57,637 nucleotides of DNA from an uncultured Clostridium sp. (lineage in GTDB: Bacteria > Bacillota > Clostridia > TANB77 > CAG-508). The translations under genes and the position numbers were made by a program. The stretch lies in contig USCV01000003.1 of the NCBI GenBank assembly GCA_900553225.1, positions 1 through 57,637 of the forward strand, in the 5' to 3' direction. A model generated the notes under the pieces. The model did no database searches, had not been told where the DNA came from, and was given only the letters and a program-made list of their open reading frames with translations. The first letter of the stretch is position 1; each line of letters opens with the position of its first letter. Positions 28,682-37,797 of this stretch are shown piece after piece.

Positions 28682-28945
28682 TTATTTTCTTAATCCTAAT
28701 TTTTCTACGATATCTCTATATCTTTGAACATCTTTTTTACCTAAGTAGTTTAATAAGTTTCTTCTTGAACCAACCATTTTTAGAAGACCTCTTCTTGAAT
28801 GGTTATCTTTCTTATGAACTTTTAAGTGTTCTGTTAATTCATTAATTCTTTCTGTTAAAAGAGCTATTTGAACTTCTGGTGAACCAGTATCTTTTTCATC
28901 TCTTTTATAAGTATTAATGATTTCTTGTTTTCTTTCCTTTGTCAT
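28682..28945 (-). CDS. rpsO: 30S ribosomal protein S15
   Basis: An 87-residue full-length S15 with TGSPEVQIALLTERI and HSRRGLLKMVGSRRNLLNYL. It binds 16S rRNA helix 22 in platform assembly. GGAGG precedes the ATG. The upstream 130 nt could fold as an autoregulatory leader, but I cannot show it. Confidence 0.97.
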   Translation of the reverse strand: MTKERKQEIINTYKRDEKDTGSPEVQIALLTERINELTEHLKVHKKDNHSRRGLLKMVGSRRNLLNYLGKKDVQRYRDIVEKLGLRK

Positions 28946-29083
28946 TTCGTTTGCACCTCCTAATTTTTTTCACCTTAAACTGAGTTATAGCGTGCTAAAT
29001 AACTTTTCCTAGAACTAAGTAAAAGGATTTTATTTTTCAACATGTTCATTTTAACATTTTTTCCAATAAAATGCAAGCTTTTT

Positions 29084-30314
29084 TTACATGTTTATTATTC
29101 TATCTATTGCTTCTTCTATGTTGTCTCTATTTCCGAAGGCTGTAAGTCTAAAATACCCTTCTCCACTTGGTCCAAAACCAACTCCAGGTGTACCAACAAC
29201 GCCAGTCTTATTTAGTAACTTATCAAAAAATTCCCATGATTTCATCTCATTTGGTACTTTAAGCCAAATATATGGTGCATTTATTCCTCCGTATACATTA
29301 AAACCTGCTGTTTTTAGTCCCTCTGTAATGATTTTTGCATTTTCCTTATAATATGCAATATTATCTCTAATTTGTTTTTTACCTTCTTCTGAATAAACAG
29401 CTTCAGCTCCCCTTTGCGTTATATACGATACTCCATTGAACTTAGTGCATTGTCTTCTGTTCCATAGCTGGTTAATAGAAATTTCTTCTTTTTTATTTGT
29501 ATATCCCTTTAACTGCTTTGGTACTACGGTATATGCGCATCTTATACCAGTAAATCCGGCTGTTTTTGAAAAACTTCTAAATTCTATTGCTACATCTTTT
29601 GCACCATCTATTTCATAAACACTATGTGGAATATCCTCTTGCGTAATAAAAGCTTCATAAGCAGAATCATATAAAATAATTGATTTGTTTATTTTTGCAT
29701 ACTCAATCCATTTCTTTAGTTTTTCTTTATTTAGTACAGTTCCCGTTGGATTATTTGGAAAACATAGATAAATTATGTCTGGTACAGTTTCTGGAAAATT
29801 CGGTTCAAAATTATTTTCTTCAATACATGGCATATAAATAATTTTTTCATATTTCCCTGTATTTTTATTATACTTACCTGTCCTTCCTGCCATAATATTG
29901 GTGTCTAAATATACCGGATATACTGGATCTGTAATTGCTACATTATTTTCTTTGGCAAATAAATCTCCAATATTTCCAGTATCGCACTTTGAACCATCAG
30001 AAATAAAAACTTCATCAATATCAATTTTAATATTTCTAGATAAATATTCATTTGCTATGATTTTTTTCTTTAAAAATTCATATCCCTGTTCTGGGCCATA
30101 TCCTCTAAAACCGTTTAATGATTTCATTTCATCTACTGCATCTTTCATATTCTGGCATACAGCTTTTGGTAGTGGTAGTGTTACATCACCAATTCCAAGT
30201 TTGATTACTTTTTTTCCGTGGATTATTCTTTTGAAATTCTTCAACTTTTTTTGCTATATTGGAAAAAAGGTAGTTCTTTTGTAATTTTAAGAAATTTTCA
30301 TTTATTTTTATCAT
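29084..30314 (-). CDS. dapL: LL-diaminopimelate aminotransferase, read through one +1 CGG shift near the N terminus
   Basis: The ATG at 30314 (MIKINENFLKL, preceded by GGAGAT) opens a frame coding the family's NYLFSNIAKKVEEFQ block. After 32 codons CGG (30216-30218) shifts +1 to GKKVIKLGIGDVTLPLP, giving 409 residues, exactly the family length. The PLP lysine is in SFSKTAGFTG, with the aminotransferase blocks FPNNPTG and YDSAYEAF. It converts tetrahydrodipicolinate directly to LL-DAP for peptidoglycan and lysine. It lies 20 nt after dapF in one operon. Confidence 0.93.
30216..30218 (-). other. +1 frameshift codon CGG(A) in dapL
   Basis: CCA CGG AAA in frame; skipping C gives CCA GGA AAA AAA GTA ATC, joining EFQKNNP to GKKVIKLGIGDVT. 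The zero frame ends nine residues on. Confidence 0.88.
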
Positions 30315-30333
30315 TTTTTTATCTCCTTTAAAA

Positions 30334-31185
30334 TTAATTTCCTAACGGTTTTACAATTTCTCCTCTAAAGACCGTAATTGCTGGTCCTGTCATATAAACA
30401 TGATTGTTTTCTTTATTCCATTTAATTTTTAATATTCCACCTGGCAATTCTACATTTACGTCATTCTTTACATATCCATTCAAATTGCATGCAATAACTG
30501 TTGCACATGCACCAGTTCCACAAGCTAGAGTTTCTCCTGTGCCTCTTTCCCAAACACGCATTTTTACATTTTCTTTATCTAATATTTGTACAAATTCAAT
30601 ATTTGCTCTTTGAGGAAATATTTTACTTTTTTCTAATATTTCTCCATATCTTTGAACATCAAAACCAATTACATTTTTAATTATAGTTACTGCATGTGGA
30701 TTTCCCATAGAAACACATGTAAAAATAAATTCTTTATCTTCGGCAATTATCTTTAAATTTTTTACAGGATATTTATCTGAAAGAACTGGTATTTTTTCAG
30801 CTTCAAATATTGGTTCTCCCATATCCACTTCAACCGTTTCAACTTTTTTGTTTTTTATATTTAACTTTAATTTCTTTATTCCACCTAATGTCTCAACTGT
30901 AATTATTTTATTATTAGTAAGTTTATTGTCATAGACATATTTTCCGACACATCGAATACCATTACCACACATTTCTGCTTCTGAACCGTCATAGTTAAAC
31001 ATCTGCATTTTAAAATCAGCAATATTGCTTTTGCAAATTAAAATTAAACCATCAGATCCAATGCCAAAATGTCTATTGCTCATAGTCTTAGCAAGGTATG
31101 ACGGATTTTCTATTTTCTCTCCTTTAATACAATCTATATATATATAGTCATTTCCTAGCCCATGCATTTTTGTAAATTTAATCAT
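30334..31185 (-). CDS. dapF: Diaminopimelate epimerase
   Basis: About 283 residues with both catalytic cysteines (MCGNGIRC and GTGACAT) and the family N terminus FTKMHGLGNDY. It converts LL-DAP to meso-DAP. The ATG at 31185 is preferred because GAGGTG lies 6 nt upstream. It is the first gene of the dapF-dapL operon. Confidence 0.95.
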   Translation of the reverse strand: MIKFTKMHGLGNDYIYIDCIKGEKIENPSYLAKTMSNRHFGIGSDGLILICKSNIADFKMQMFNYDGSEAEMCGNGIRCVGKYVYDNKLTNNKIITVETLGGIKKLKLNIKNKKVETVEVDMGEPIFEAEKIPVLSDKYPVKNLKIIAEDKEFIFTCVSMGNPHAVTIIKNVIGFDVQRYGEILEKSKIFPQRANIEFVQILDKENVKMRVWERGTGETLACGTGACATVIACNLNGYVKNDVNVELPGGILKIKWNKENNHVYMTGPAITVFRGEIVKPLGN

Positions 31186-31205
31186 ATACTTCACCTCATA
31201 AAATA

Positions 31206-31248
31206 AAAAAGATACAATATATTTTATTTATATTATATCTTTTTTATT
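31206..31248. terminator. Bidirectional-type terminator hairpin
   Basis: AAAAAAGATACAATATA...TATATTATATCTTTTTT symmetrical AT stem with flanking A and T runs, between dapF and the upstream gene remnants. Confidence 0.6.
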
Positions 31249-31285
31249 TTATGCTTTATAAATTATACTTTTAATTAATTTTTGT

Positions 31286-31505
31286 TTATTTTTGATATTT
31301 CGATGGCATAATTTTAATATCTTTAATCATATCGCCATTTTCCATTCTTAATGAATCTCTTTCTTGTACTTTTAACCAATTTTCTTCTACTGAAATTATT
31401 TCCCCTGTAAATCCATCCATTATATAGACCTTTATAACAATCATTATGAAATTTATCAAAACTTTTTACACCTACATTTTTTGCAGCTTGATTTAATGAA
31501 TAATT
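31286..31505 (-). pseudogene. Remnants of DinD/BRO-like and other small genes
   Basis: The minus strand near 31430-31505 reads LNQAAKNVGVKSFDKFHNDCYKGLYNG, which resembles the AAKxxGVKxxxxFHxxGYxGLYNG block of DinD-type DNA-damage proteins. It has no start and changes frame. The remaining 44-residue frame (31286-31420) begins MDGFTGEIISVEENWLKV and ends KIMPSKYQK; I do not recognise it. This is probably debris beside the acquired metallo-hydrolase gene. Confidence 0.4.
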
Positions 31506-31725
31506 AATTTCCTTTTCTTATTAAATCCATTTGATAAAATCTTTTTTTATCCTTGGTTAACATATTATATGTATTTAAACTTACATACTCTGTTGAACTT
31601 TGTTTGATTTTATGGTAAAATTTAAATGTATCAATTTTTAGGAGGTAATTGATTTCCATTATGCATTGCAATATGGAGCAGTACAAAAGCAAGTATTTCA
31701 AAAAACTGAAAGGAGTATTACTACT

Positions 31726-32424
31726 ATGGCATTGAAATTCTTTGGTAGAGGCTCTGGATTTGCCGACGAGCATACATCTGCCTACTTTTCCACTGCAAAC
31801 AAAGAAATGGTCATAATTGACTGCCCTGTTTCAACTTTTCAAAAGGTGAAACATACTAACTTGAATGGCTATGAGAAATTCTATGTTCTTATAACCCACA
31901 CTCATGGCGACCACGTTGGAGGACTTGGCTTATTTGTGCAGTATGCTTTCTTTACTCTCAAAAAGCCTGTAACTATCGTAGCACCATCTAAAGCTGTTGC
32001 TGATGATATCTCAACAATTCTGACTATTGAGGGAAATAAACCCTCTTGGTGCAAACTTGTAACAGTATCAGATGTAACAGATAAAGAGTGGTTTGGCGAC
32101 TGCGTTCTTACAAAGCATTCTCCTCAGCTTGAGAATAAATGCTTTGGCTATCGTCTTAACGTTGATGATACAAATATTGTCTATACTGGAGATACCTCAA
32201 CACTACAACCGTTTTTACCTTATTTGACAGACGGCTCTGTTCTGTATGTTGATACCTCTGTATATTACGGTATGATTCACTTAAAGCTGGAAGATGCTTT
32301 GAATGATTTCATTTCCTTGACAAAGAGAGGCATTAAAGTTTATCTTATGCATTTGGACAATATTTCTGCAGCCGAAAAAATTGTTGCAGATTATCCTAAC
32401 ATTGAAGTCGTAACACTCGGTTAA
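31726..32424 (+). CDS. Metallo-beta-lactamase fold hydrolase, RNase Z-like, probably acquired
   Basis: About 232 residues from ATG 31726, after GAAAGGAG. The zinc motif HTHGDH (in VLITHTHGDHVGGLG) is followed by a downstream H in KHSPQ, D in YTGDTSTL and H in LMHLDN, the RNase Z/MBL arrangement. Base composition and codon choice are clearly less AT-rich than its neighbours, and it sits between gene debris and an IS remnant. Horizontal acquisition is therefore likely. It contains no in-frame CGG. The substrate is unknown. Confidence 0.8.
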   Translation: MALKFFGRGSGFADEHTSAYFSTANKEMVIIDCPVSTFQKVKHTNLNGYEKFYVLITHTHGDHVGGLGLFVQYAFFTLKKPVTIVAPSKAVADDISTILTIEGNKPSWCKLVTVSDVTDKEWFGDCVLTKHSPQLENKCFGYRLNVDDTNIVYTGDTSTLQPFLPYLTDGSVLYVDTSVYYGMIHLKLEDALNDFISLTKRGIKVYLMHLDNISAAEKIVADYPNIEVVTLG

Positions 32425-32431
32425 AGAATAA

Positions 32432-32460
32432 GCAGACTGTCATAACTGACGGTCTGCCTT
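32432..32460 (+). terminator. Terminator of the MBL gene
   Basis: GC-rich stem GCAGACTGTCA/TGACGGTCTGC with TAAC loop and a short CTT tail, just after the stop; its GC content matches the acquired gene. Confidence 0.7.
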
Positions 32461-32659
32461 AGCTTTTAATCACTTTGCAATTAGTATATATACCTCTCAT
32501 ATACAAACTTTTTTGTTCTTTTGTGGCCATTTTCATTACTTATGCAGGTATTAAAAGTAAATGTCTATATCCTAGAAAATTTACCATTCCATATTTTTTA
32601 TAGTTTGTATCAACTAGTCTTGATATTTGCTTTAAAATATTGAGGTCATCTTCGTAGTA

Positions 32660-32960
32660 ATTTGTTAAATGGTATTTACATCAGACCAAGCCTTTTTAGA
32701 TAGAATTGGAGAAAAAGAAACAAAAAAATATTTTAATGAATGTTATAATTTTAGAGGAAGAATTTTAAGCAAGGACTTATAACTTGGAATATGAGTATAA
32801 ATGAAAATATCGTAAATTAGAGAAAGATATAATAGAATATAATAATAAAAGAATTAAAAGAAAGCTAAAAGGAATGAGTCCTGTACAATACAGAATTCAC
32901 TCCTTAGAAGTTGCTTAGTGCCTAATCAAAAATGTTCAATTTTTTAGTTCAGTACGATTT
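32660..32960 (+). mobile_element. IS3-family transposase C-terminal remnant
   Basis: Broken plus-strand fragments: FTSDQAFLDRIGEKET near 32680, then YNNKRIKRKLKGMSPVQYR and HSLEVA to a stop near 32918, the typical end of IS3 OrfB. A terminal-repeat-like AAAATGTTCAATTTTTTAGT follows. Upstream (32461-32660) I see only AT-rich sequence without a gene. It is a different copy from the 24.3-kb remnant. Confidence 0.65.
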
Positions 32961-33015
32961 TTTCTGATTGATTTTTGTATCAACTCTGTTCTATTAATTC
33001 AAATAAAAGTGTCAT

Positions 33016-33091
33016 TGGTGCCTCGAACTGGAATCGAACCAGTGACACAAGGATTTTCAGTCCTTTGCTCTACCAACTGAGCTATCGAGGC
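33016..33091 (-). tRNA. trnF: tRNA-Phe (GAA)
   Basis: A complete cloverleaf, acceptor GCCTCGA/TCGAGGC, anticodon loop CTGAAAA (GAA), discriminator A and encoded CCA. Its ACCA end complements the UGGU of the pheST T-box. Confidence 0.95.
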
Positions 33092-33105
33092 TTAAAATAA
33101 AAAAA

Positions 33106-33182
33106 TGGCGACCTGGAACGGGCTCGAACCGTCGACCTCTAGCGTGACAGGCTAGCGTTCTAACCAACTGAACTACCAGGCC
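33106..33182 (-). tRNA. trnD: tRNA-Asp (GTC)
   Basis: Cloverleaf with anticodon loop CTGTCAC (GTC), T arm CGGTTCGAGCCCG and encoded CCA; middle gene of a three-tRNA cluster. Confidence 0.94.
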
Positions 33183-33228
33183 GTAAAATAAAAAATATTT
33201 AGCATCCTAAACATTTTTTATAAGAAAA

Positions 33229-33304
33229 TGGTGGGCGCAATAGGGCTCGAACCTATGACCTCCTGCTTGTAAGGCAGATGCTCTCCCAGCTGAGCTATGC
33301 GCCC
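33229..33304 (-). tRNA. trnV: tRNA-Val (TAC)
   Basis: Cloverleaf, acceptor GGGCGCA/TGCGCCC, anticodon loop CTTACAA (TAC), T arm AGGTTCGAGCCCT and encoded CCA; first transcribed gene of the Val-Asp-Phe cluster. Confidence 0.95.
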
Positions 33305-33448
33305 ATTTCCTTCGACTCGTTTAGTATACTAAATTTAATATTAAATGTCAATACATTTTTGTAATTTTTTTTCATTTTTTTCATTTTTTATTTTTAATTT
33401 TAAATTTTAAAATTTGGAATCTCTTTTAAATACTGCAAATTTGCAAGA

Positions 33449-33496
33449 ACATAAACTGTATAGTAAAATTAATTATACTATATTATTTATGTTCTT
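33449..33496 (-). terminator. Terminator of ctpA
   Basis: Inverted repeat GAACATAAA...TATAGTA/TATACTA...TTTATGTTC about 30 nt after the ctpA stop. Confidence 0.6.
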
Positions 33497-33524
33497 TGCA
33501 TTATATATTATGAGATTTTAATTG

Positions 33525-34736
33525 TTACTTTGTTAGTTCTTCTATTGCTCTTTTTAGTTGTGTATCTTGCTCTGCAGGTACATTTGCAGTATTTTGAAAT
33601 TCTTCAGGTAGATTAACTTCTATTGTTGGTTCAATTCCAACTTTATTAATCTTATTACGTTTTGGTGTATAGTATTCATTTGTAGTAATTTTTAATCCGC
33701 TTCCATCAGACAAAGTATATACAGTTTGAATTACACCCTTTCCATATGTCTTTTTTCCAATTAATGTAGCATTTATATCTTCTTTCAATATTCCTGCTAA
33801 AATTTCAGAAGCACTTGCTGAATATTCATTAACCAAAACAACAATAGGAATACTTATTTCTTGATCTTTTTTTGCTTTTGTAATTTCTTCTTCTTCATTT
33901 TTATCTTTAGTTATTAATAAAATATCATCTTTAGGTACCATTAAGTCGGCTATTTCTAATGCTTCGTTAACAATTCCACCACCATTATACCTTAAATCTA
34001 TAATTAAAGATTTGATGTTTTTATTTTTTATTTCATTATATTTTTCCTTAAATTCATTAGCACATCCGCCTTCAAAAGACGATATCTTTATATATCCAAT
34101 ACTGTTTTCTAAAACGTCAGAACTTACATGACTAATTTTAATATTTTCTCTTGTTATATTGAATTCCATTTCTTGATTGTTTCTTAAAATTGTTATTTTT
34201 ACATCTGTTCCTGCTTTTCCTTTCATTTGCTTTACTGCCTCTGAAAGTTGCTCTCCTTTATAACTTACATCATTTACTTTTGTAATAATATCTCCTGTTA
34301 ACAATCCCGCCTTATTTGCTGGTGAATTTCCAATTGTTCTTAATACAACAATTGCATTTTTTTCTGTATCATTTGTTGTATATATTCCTATGCCAACATA
34401 CTCGCCTTGCGTATCTTCTGTAAATTCTTGCATCTCTTCTTTAGTTAGATATTCTGTATATGGATCTCCTAATCCAGCAATGTAGCCTTTAATAGCACTA
34501 TCTATCATTTTTTCTTCGTTAATTTCTCCAATGTATTTTTTTTCAAGTACATTTTTAAAATTCTTCAATGTTGTTTCTAGCGAAGATGTTTCTGTTTTAG
34601 AATTTTTTATATAATAATTCTCATTATTATTCATTATTCTAATTACTCCCACAGATGTTAAGATGAATGTAATAAATGCAGTAACTATAATTGTAACTAG
34701 TATTTTCCAAGAACTTTCTGACTTCTTCTTTTCCAT
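33525..34736 (-). CDS. ctpA: S41 carboxyl-terminal processing peptidase
   Basis: The 403-residue protein has an N-terminal membrane anchor (about 12-32), PDZ domain (about 100-190, GEYVGIGIYTT) and S41 domain. The catalytic Ser is in the EYSASASEILAG block and the Lys in GKKTYGKG. The anchored protease faces outside and trims cell-wall hydrolases or their regulators. It lies downstream of the EnvC-like gene, separated by a clear terminator. Confidence 0.92.
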   Translation of the reverse strand: MEKKKSESSWKILVTIIVTAFITFILTSVGVIRIMNNNENYYIKNSKTETSSLETTLKNFKNVLEKKYIGEINEEKMIDSAIKGYIAGLGDPYTEYLTKEEMQEFTEDTQGEYVGIGIYTTNDTEKNAIVVLRTIGNSPANKAGLLTGDIITKVNDVSYKGEQLSEAVKQMKGKAGTDVKITILRNNQEMEFNITRENIKISHVSSDVLENSIGYIKISSFEGGCANEFKEKYNEIKNKNIKSLIIDLRYNGGGIVNEALEIADLMVPKDDILLITKDKNEEEEITKAKKDQEISIPIVVLVNEYSASASEILAGILKEDINATLIGKKTYGKGVIQTVYTLSDGSGLKITTNEYYTPKRNKINKVGIEPTIEVNLPEEFQNTANVPAEQDTQLKRAIEELTK

Positions 34737-34796
34737 TTTTCCCTCCTAGAATATTATATTATTATTTCTTTCAATTATTCTTTTCTTTAATTATAA

Positions 34797-34845
34797 AATA
34801 AATGGTGCGTAATAACCTTTGTTACTCACGAACCATTTATTTTAT
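34797..34845 (-). terminator. Terminator between the EnvC-like gene and ctpA
   Basis: Long stem AAATAAATGGTGCGTAATAAC/GTTACTCACGAACCATTTATTT with a short loop and flanking T-run. It should separate ftsEX-envC expression from ctpA. Confidence 0.82.
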
Positions 34846-34874
34846 ATTTTACTTTCAAAACTAAAAACATATTT

Positions 34875-36041
34875 TTATAAATAATTTAATGGATTAACAG
34901 TAACTCCATTTATACTCACTTCAAAATGTGCATGATTTCCTGTAGAAATTCCAGTAGAACCAACTGTAAGAACTGGTGTGCCTCTTGTGACTTTTTGTCC
35001 TTTAGAAACTAAAATTGAAGTACCATGACCATATCTTGTAAATAAACCATTTCCATGACTTATAACTACACAGTTTCCATACCCTCCATAATACTCTGCT
35101 AAAATAACCTCTCCGTCATCTGCTGCAACAAATTTAGCTCCTTTTGGTGCTCCTACATCTATACCATTATGTAATTTATATATACCATACACTGGATGAA
35201 TTCTATATCCATAATATGACGTAATATTAGTATAACCAGGAATTGGCCAAGTTAATTTGCCTGTTCCACTTATTGTTCCTTGTGTTGTAGAACCAGTTGA
35301 TGTATTGTTTTTATTTGTGTTACTGCTTTGATTTGCTCTTCTTGCTGCTTCAATTCTTTCTAGTTCTGATATACGTTTCATTGTATTATTATATTCTTCA
35401 ATTTCACTTTGTAATTTTTTCTCTTCTTCATTTAAGCTATTTACTTTTTCTTGTTTCTGATTTTTATTAGCTATTAATGTTTTATTTTTTTCTGTTTTCT
35501 CATTTTTTGCCTTTTCAACTTCTTTTTGTTCATTTTCTAATGTTTGCTTTGTTTCCTCAATTTCCTTTTTTGTATTTTCAATTTCATTCAACATATTAGT
35601 GTCAGATTCAGCGACCTCAGACATTAAATAATATCTAGAAATAAAATTAGTTATACTAGTTGATGTTAATAAAACTTCTAAATAAGATGTTTGTCCTAAT
35701 TCGTACATTTCAACCATTCTATCCTTTAAAAGGTTTTCTTTTTCTTCATACTCTTTTTCTTTATCTTTTATTTGTTTACTTTTTTCAGTTATGCTTGTAT
35801 TTAGATTGTTAATTTTAGTGTTCAATTCTGATATCTCATTTTCAGCCTTTTCAATATTTTCTTGCAATGTTTCTATTTCTTGCAATTCTTTTGATTTTGC
35901 ATCTTTAACATCTTCTAATTGTTCTCTTGCAGCACTTTGTTTTTTCTGTGCATCCTGATATTCTGAACTAACTGCAAATACATTAATATTAATAAATATA
36001 ATGCTTATTATTAAAATTATTGATACCACTTTCTTTTTCAT
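34875..36041 (-). CDS. EnvC/PcsB-like coiled-coil M23 peptidase or hydrolase activator
   Basis: The 388-residue protein has a signal peptide (to about residue 22, VFAVSS), a long coiled coil (about 25-225), a Thr/Ser/Asn linker and a C-terminal LytM domain (about 260-388). HNGIDVG and GNHAHFEVS give the zinc motifs, so it is probably an active endopeptidase. FtsX controls such proteins across the membrane; ftsX and ftsE lie immediately upstream. The WPIPGYTNITSYYG entry block parallels the WPTPGYNTISS of the 9.6-kb LytM gene, here encoded without a CGG. Confidence 0.92.
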   Translation of the reverse strand: MKKKVVSIILIISIIFININVFAVSSEYQDAQKKQSAAREQLEDVKDAKSKELQEIETLQENIEKAENEISELNTKINNLNTSITEKSKQIKDKEKEYEEKENLLKDRMVEMYELGQTSYLEVLLTSTSITNFISRYYLMSEVAESDTNMLNEIENTKKEIEETKQTLENEQKEVEKAKNEKTEKNKTLIANKNQKQEKVNSLNEEEKKLQSEIEEYNNTMKRISELERIEAARRANQSSNTNKNNTSTGSTTQGTISGTGKLTWPIPGYTNITSYYGYRIHPVYGIYKLHNGIDVGAPKGAKFVAADDGEVILAEYYGGYGNCVVISHGNGLFTRYGHGTSILVSKGQKVTRGTPVLTVGSTGISTGNHAHFEVSINGVTVNPLNYL

Positions 36042-36054
36042 ATGTATCCCTCTC

Positions 36055-36963
36055 CTATACTTTTAAATATTTTCTCATAGAAATAATACTTCCTATTGAA
36101 CCAATTCCAACTCCTAAGATTAAATACATTGTAATAATTACATTAAACATTTGTGAAAATGTTAGTAATTTAATTTGAATTTCGGTTTCTCCCATTCCTA
36201 ATGCTAATTTATTATATAATAAATTATATAATAATCCAATTAGTAATACTGCAATAAAAGCTGCAATAACACCAATTATAATACCTTCAACTATAAAAGG
36301 CCATCTTATAAAACTATTTGTTGCTCCAACATATTTCATAATAGATATTTCTCTTCTTCTGGCATAAACCGTAAGTTTAATTGTATATACAATAATAAAT
36401 GTTGATATTGCTATGAAAATCACTATTACTCCTACTGTTATTACTTTTAACCACCATGAAATTTTAATCAAAACGTCAATAAGTTTACTTTTCATTTGAA
36501 CACTACTTACATTTGCAAGCCCACTAATTTGTGATTCTACATTTTTACTTTCTTTTAAATCTGTCAGTCTAACTACATATGAAGCTCTAAATGGATTTGC
36601 ACTTCTCCAACCTTCAACTATTTTAGTATTACTTCCCTCTCCTTTTAGTGTTTCAATGTTTGTTTCCAATGCCTCTTCTTTAGAAACAAAATCAATAGAA
36701 CTGACAGCATTAATTTTCCTTATTTGCTCTCCTAATTCTTCTATTTGACTTTCTGTAGCTTCCTTTTCAATAAAAACTTGCATTGGTTGTTGAACTTCTA
36801 ACTGATTCATAATATTGTTAATATTCTCGCTTAATATAATGCATACACCAAATACAAACATGGTTAAACACATTATAACTAAAGATGCACTAGTAGATTT
36901 TTTATTTTTTAATACATTCTGAAAGCCTTCACTAATAAAATAACTTATTATATTATACTTCAC
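36055..36963 (-). CDS. ftsX: Cell division protein FtsX
   Basis: About 302 residues with four transmembrane helices, the large extracellular domain between helices 1 and 2 (about 55-170) and the FtsX/MacB-type C-terminal domain (RRREISIMKYVGAT). GTG 36963 is preferred because AGGTGG lies 8 nt upstream; an upstream GTG would overlap ftsE further. It couples ATP hydrolysis by FtsE to activation of the EnvC-like hydrolase. Confidence 0.92.
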   Translation of the reverse strand: MKYNIISYFISEGFQNVLKNKKSTSASLVIMCLTMFVFGVCIILSENINNIMNQLEVQQPMQVFIEKEATESQIEELGEQIRKINAVSSIDFVSKEEALETNIETLKGEGSNTKIVEGWRSANPFRASYVVRLTDLKESKNVESQISGLANVSSVQMKSKLIDVLIKISWWLKVITVGVIVIFIAISTFIIVYTIKLTVYARRREISIMKYVGATNSFIRWPFIVEGIIIGVIAAFIAVLLIGLLYNLLYNKLALGMGETEIQIKLLTFSQMFNVIITMYLILGVGIGSIGSIISMRKYLKV

Positions 36964-37639
36964 TATTATAACCACCTTTTTTATCGTCTCTTATAATGTT
37001 TCCTTTTTCAATTTGAATTACTCTTTTTTTCATTTGGTCTACTATTTCTTTGGCATGTGTTGCAACAACAACTGTAGTTCCTCTTAAATTAATGTCATTT
37101 AAAAGAGTCATTATATCCCATGCTGTATCTGGATCAAGATTTCCAGTAGGCTCGTCTGCAATTAACATTGATGGATTATTAACGAGTGCTCTTGCTAGTG
37201 CTACTCTTTGTTGCTCCCCTCCTGATAATTCATTTGGGTAAACTTTTGCCTTGTTACTTAATCCTACCAAAGACAATACCATTGGTACTTGTCTTCTAAT
37301 ATGTCTTGGTGTTGCTTTAACTATATACATTGCAAAAGCAACATTTTCATATACGGTTTTATCTGGTAATAATCTAAAGTCTTGAAATACAACCCCCATA
37401 CTTCTTCTTAGATATGGCACTCTTTTAGGTTTTAAAAAAGTAGTATCTTTTCCATTTATGATAATATGACCTGATGTAGGCTCTTCTTCTTTTAAAATTA
37501 ATTTTATTAAAGTTGATTTTCCAGATCCTGAACTTCCAACTAAAAAAGCAAATTCTCCCTTTTCTATTTTAAAGTTTGCATTATGTACTGCTTCTGTTCC
37601 TGTTCCATAAGTTTTATTTACATTTCTAAATTCTATCAT
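36953..37639 (-). CDS. ftsE: Cell division ATP-binding protein FtsE
   Basis: A 228-residue ABC ATPase with Walker A GSSGSGKST at 35-43, Q-loop VFQDFRLLP, signature LSGGEQQR and Walker B MLIADEPTG. The VFQDFRLL block is diagnostic of FtsE. It overlaps ftsX, so translation is coupled. Confidence 0.95.
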   Translation of the reverse strand: MIEFRNVNKTYGTGTEAVHNANFKIEKGEFAFLVGSSGSGKSTLIKLILKEEEPTSGHIIINGKDTTFLKPKRVPYLRRSMGVVFQDFRLLPDKTVYENVAFAMYIVKATPRHIRRQVPMVLSLVGLSNKAKVYPNELSGGEQQRVALARALVNNPSMLIADEPTGNLDPDTAWDIMTLLNDINLRGTTVVVATHAKEIVDQMKKRVIQIEKGNIIRDDKKGGYNSEV

Positions 37640-37683
37640 TTTTTTGCTCCTTATATATAAAAAGACATTTTTTACTCTTCTTT

Positions 37684-37712
37684 ATCATATCAATAAATAT
37701 TATTATTTGCAA
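37684..37712 (-). promoter_or_regulatory. Candidate sigma-A promoter of ftsEX
   Basis: TTGCAA (37707-37712) and TATGAT (37684-37689) with a 17-nt spacer, 45 nt upstream of the ftsE start. Confidence 0.55.
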
Positions 37713-37797
37713 TAGTAAAAAAACAAAAAAATAGTATAATTTTTACCTAAAACTGGCTTTTACACTACTTTTCTTTTATTTTCTTATTTTTTAAATT

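Noticed and set aside
31504..31773. 89-residue minus-strand frame opposite the MBL gene start
   Set aside because: Most of it is antisense to the MBL gene; only its last part may overlap old gene debris, and it has no start or ribosome site.
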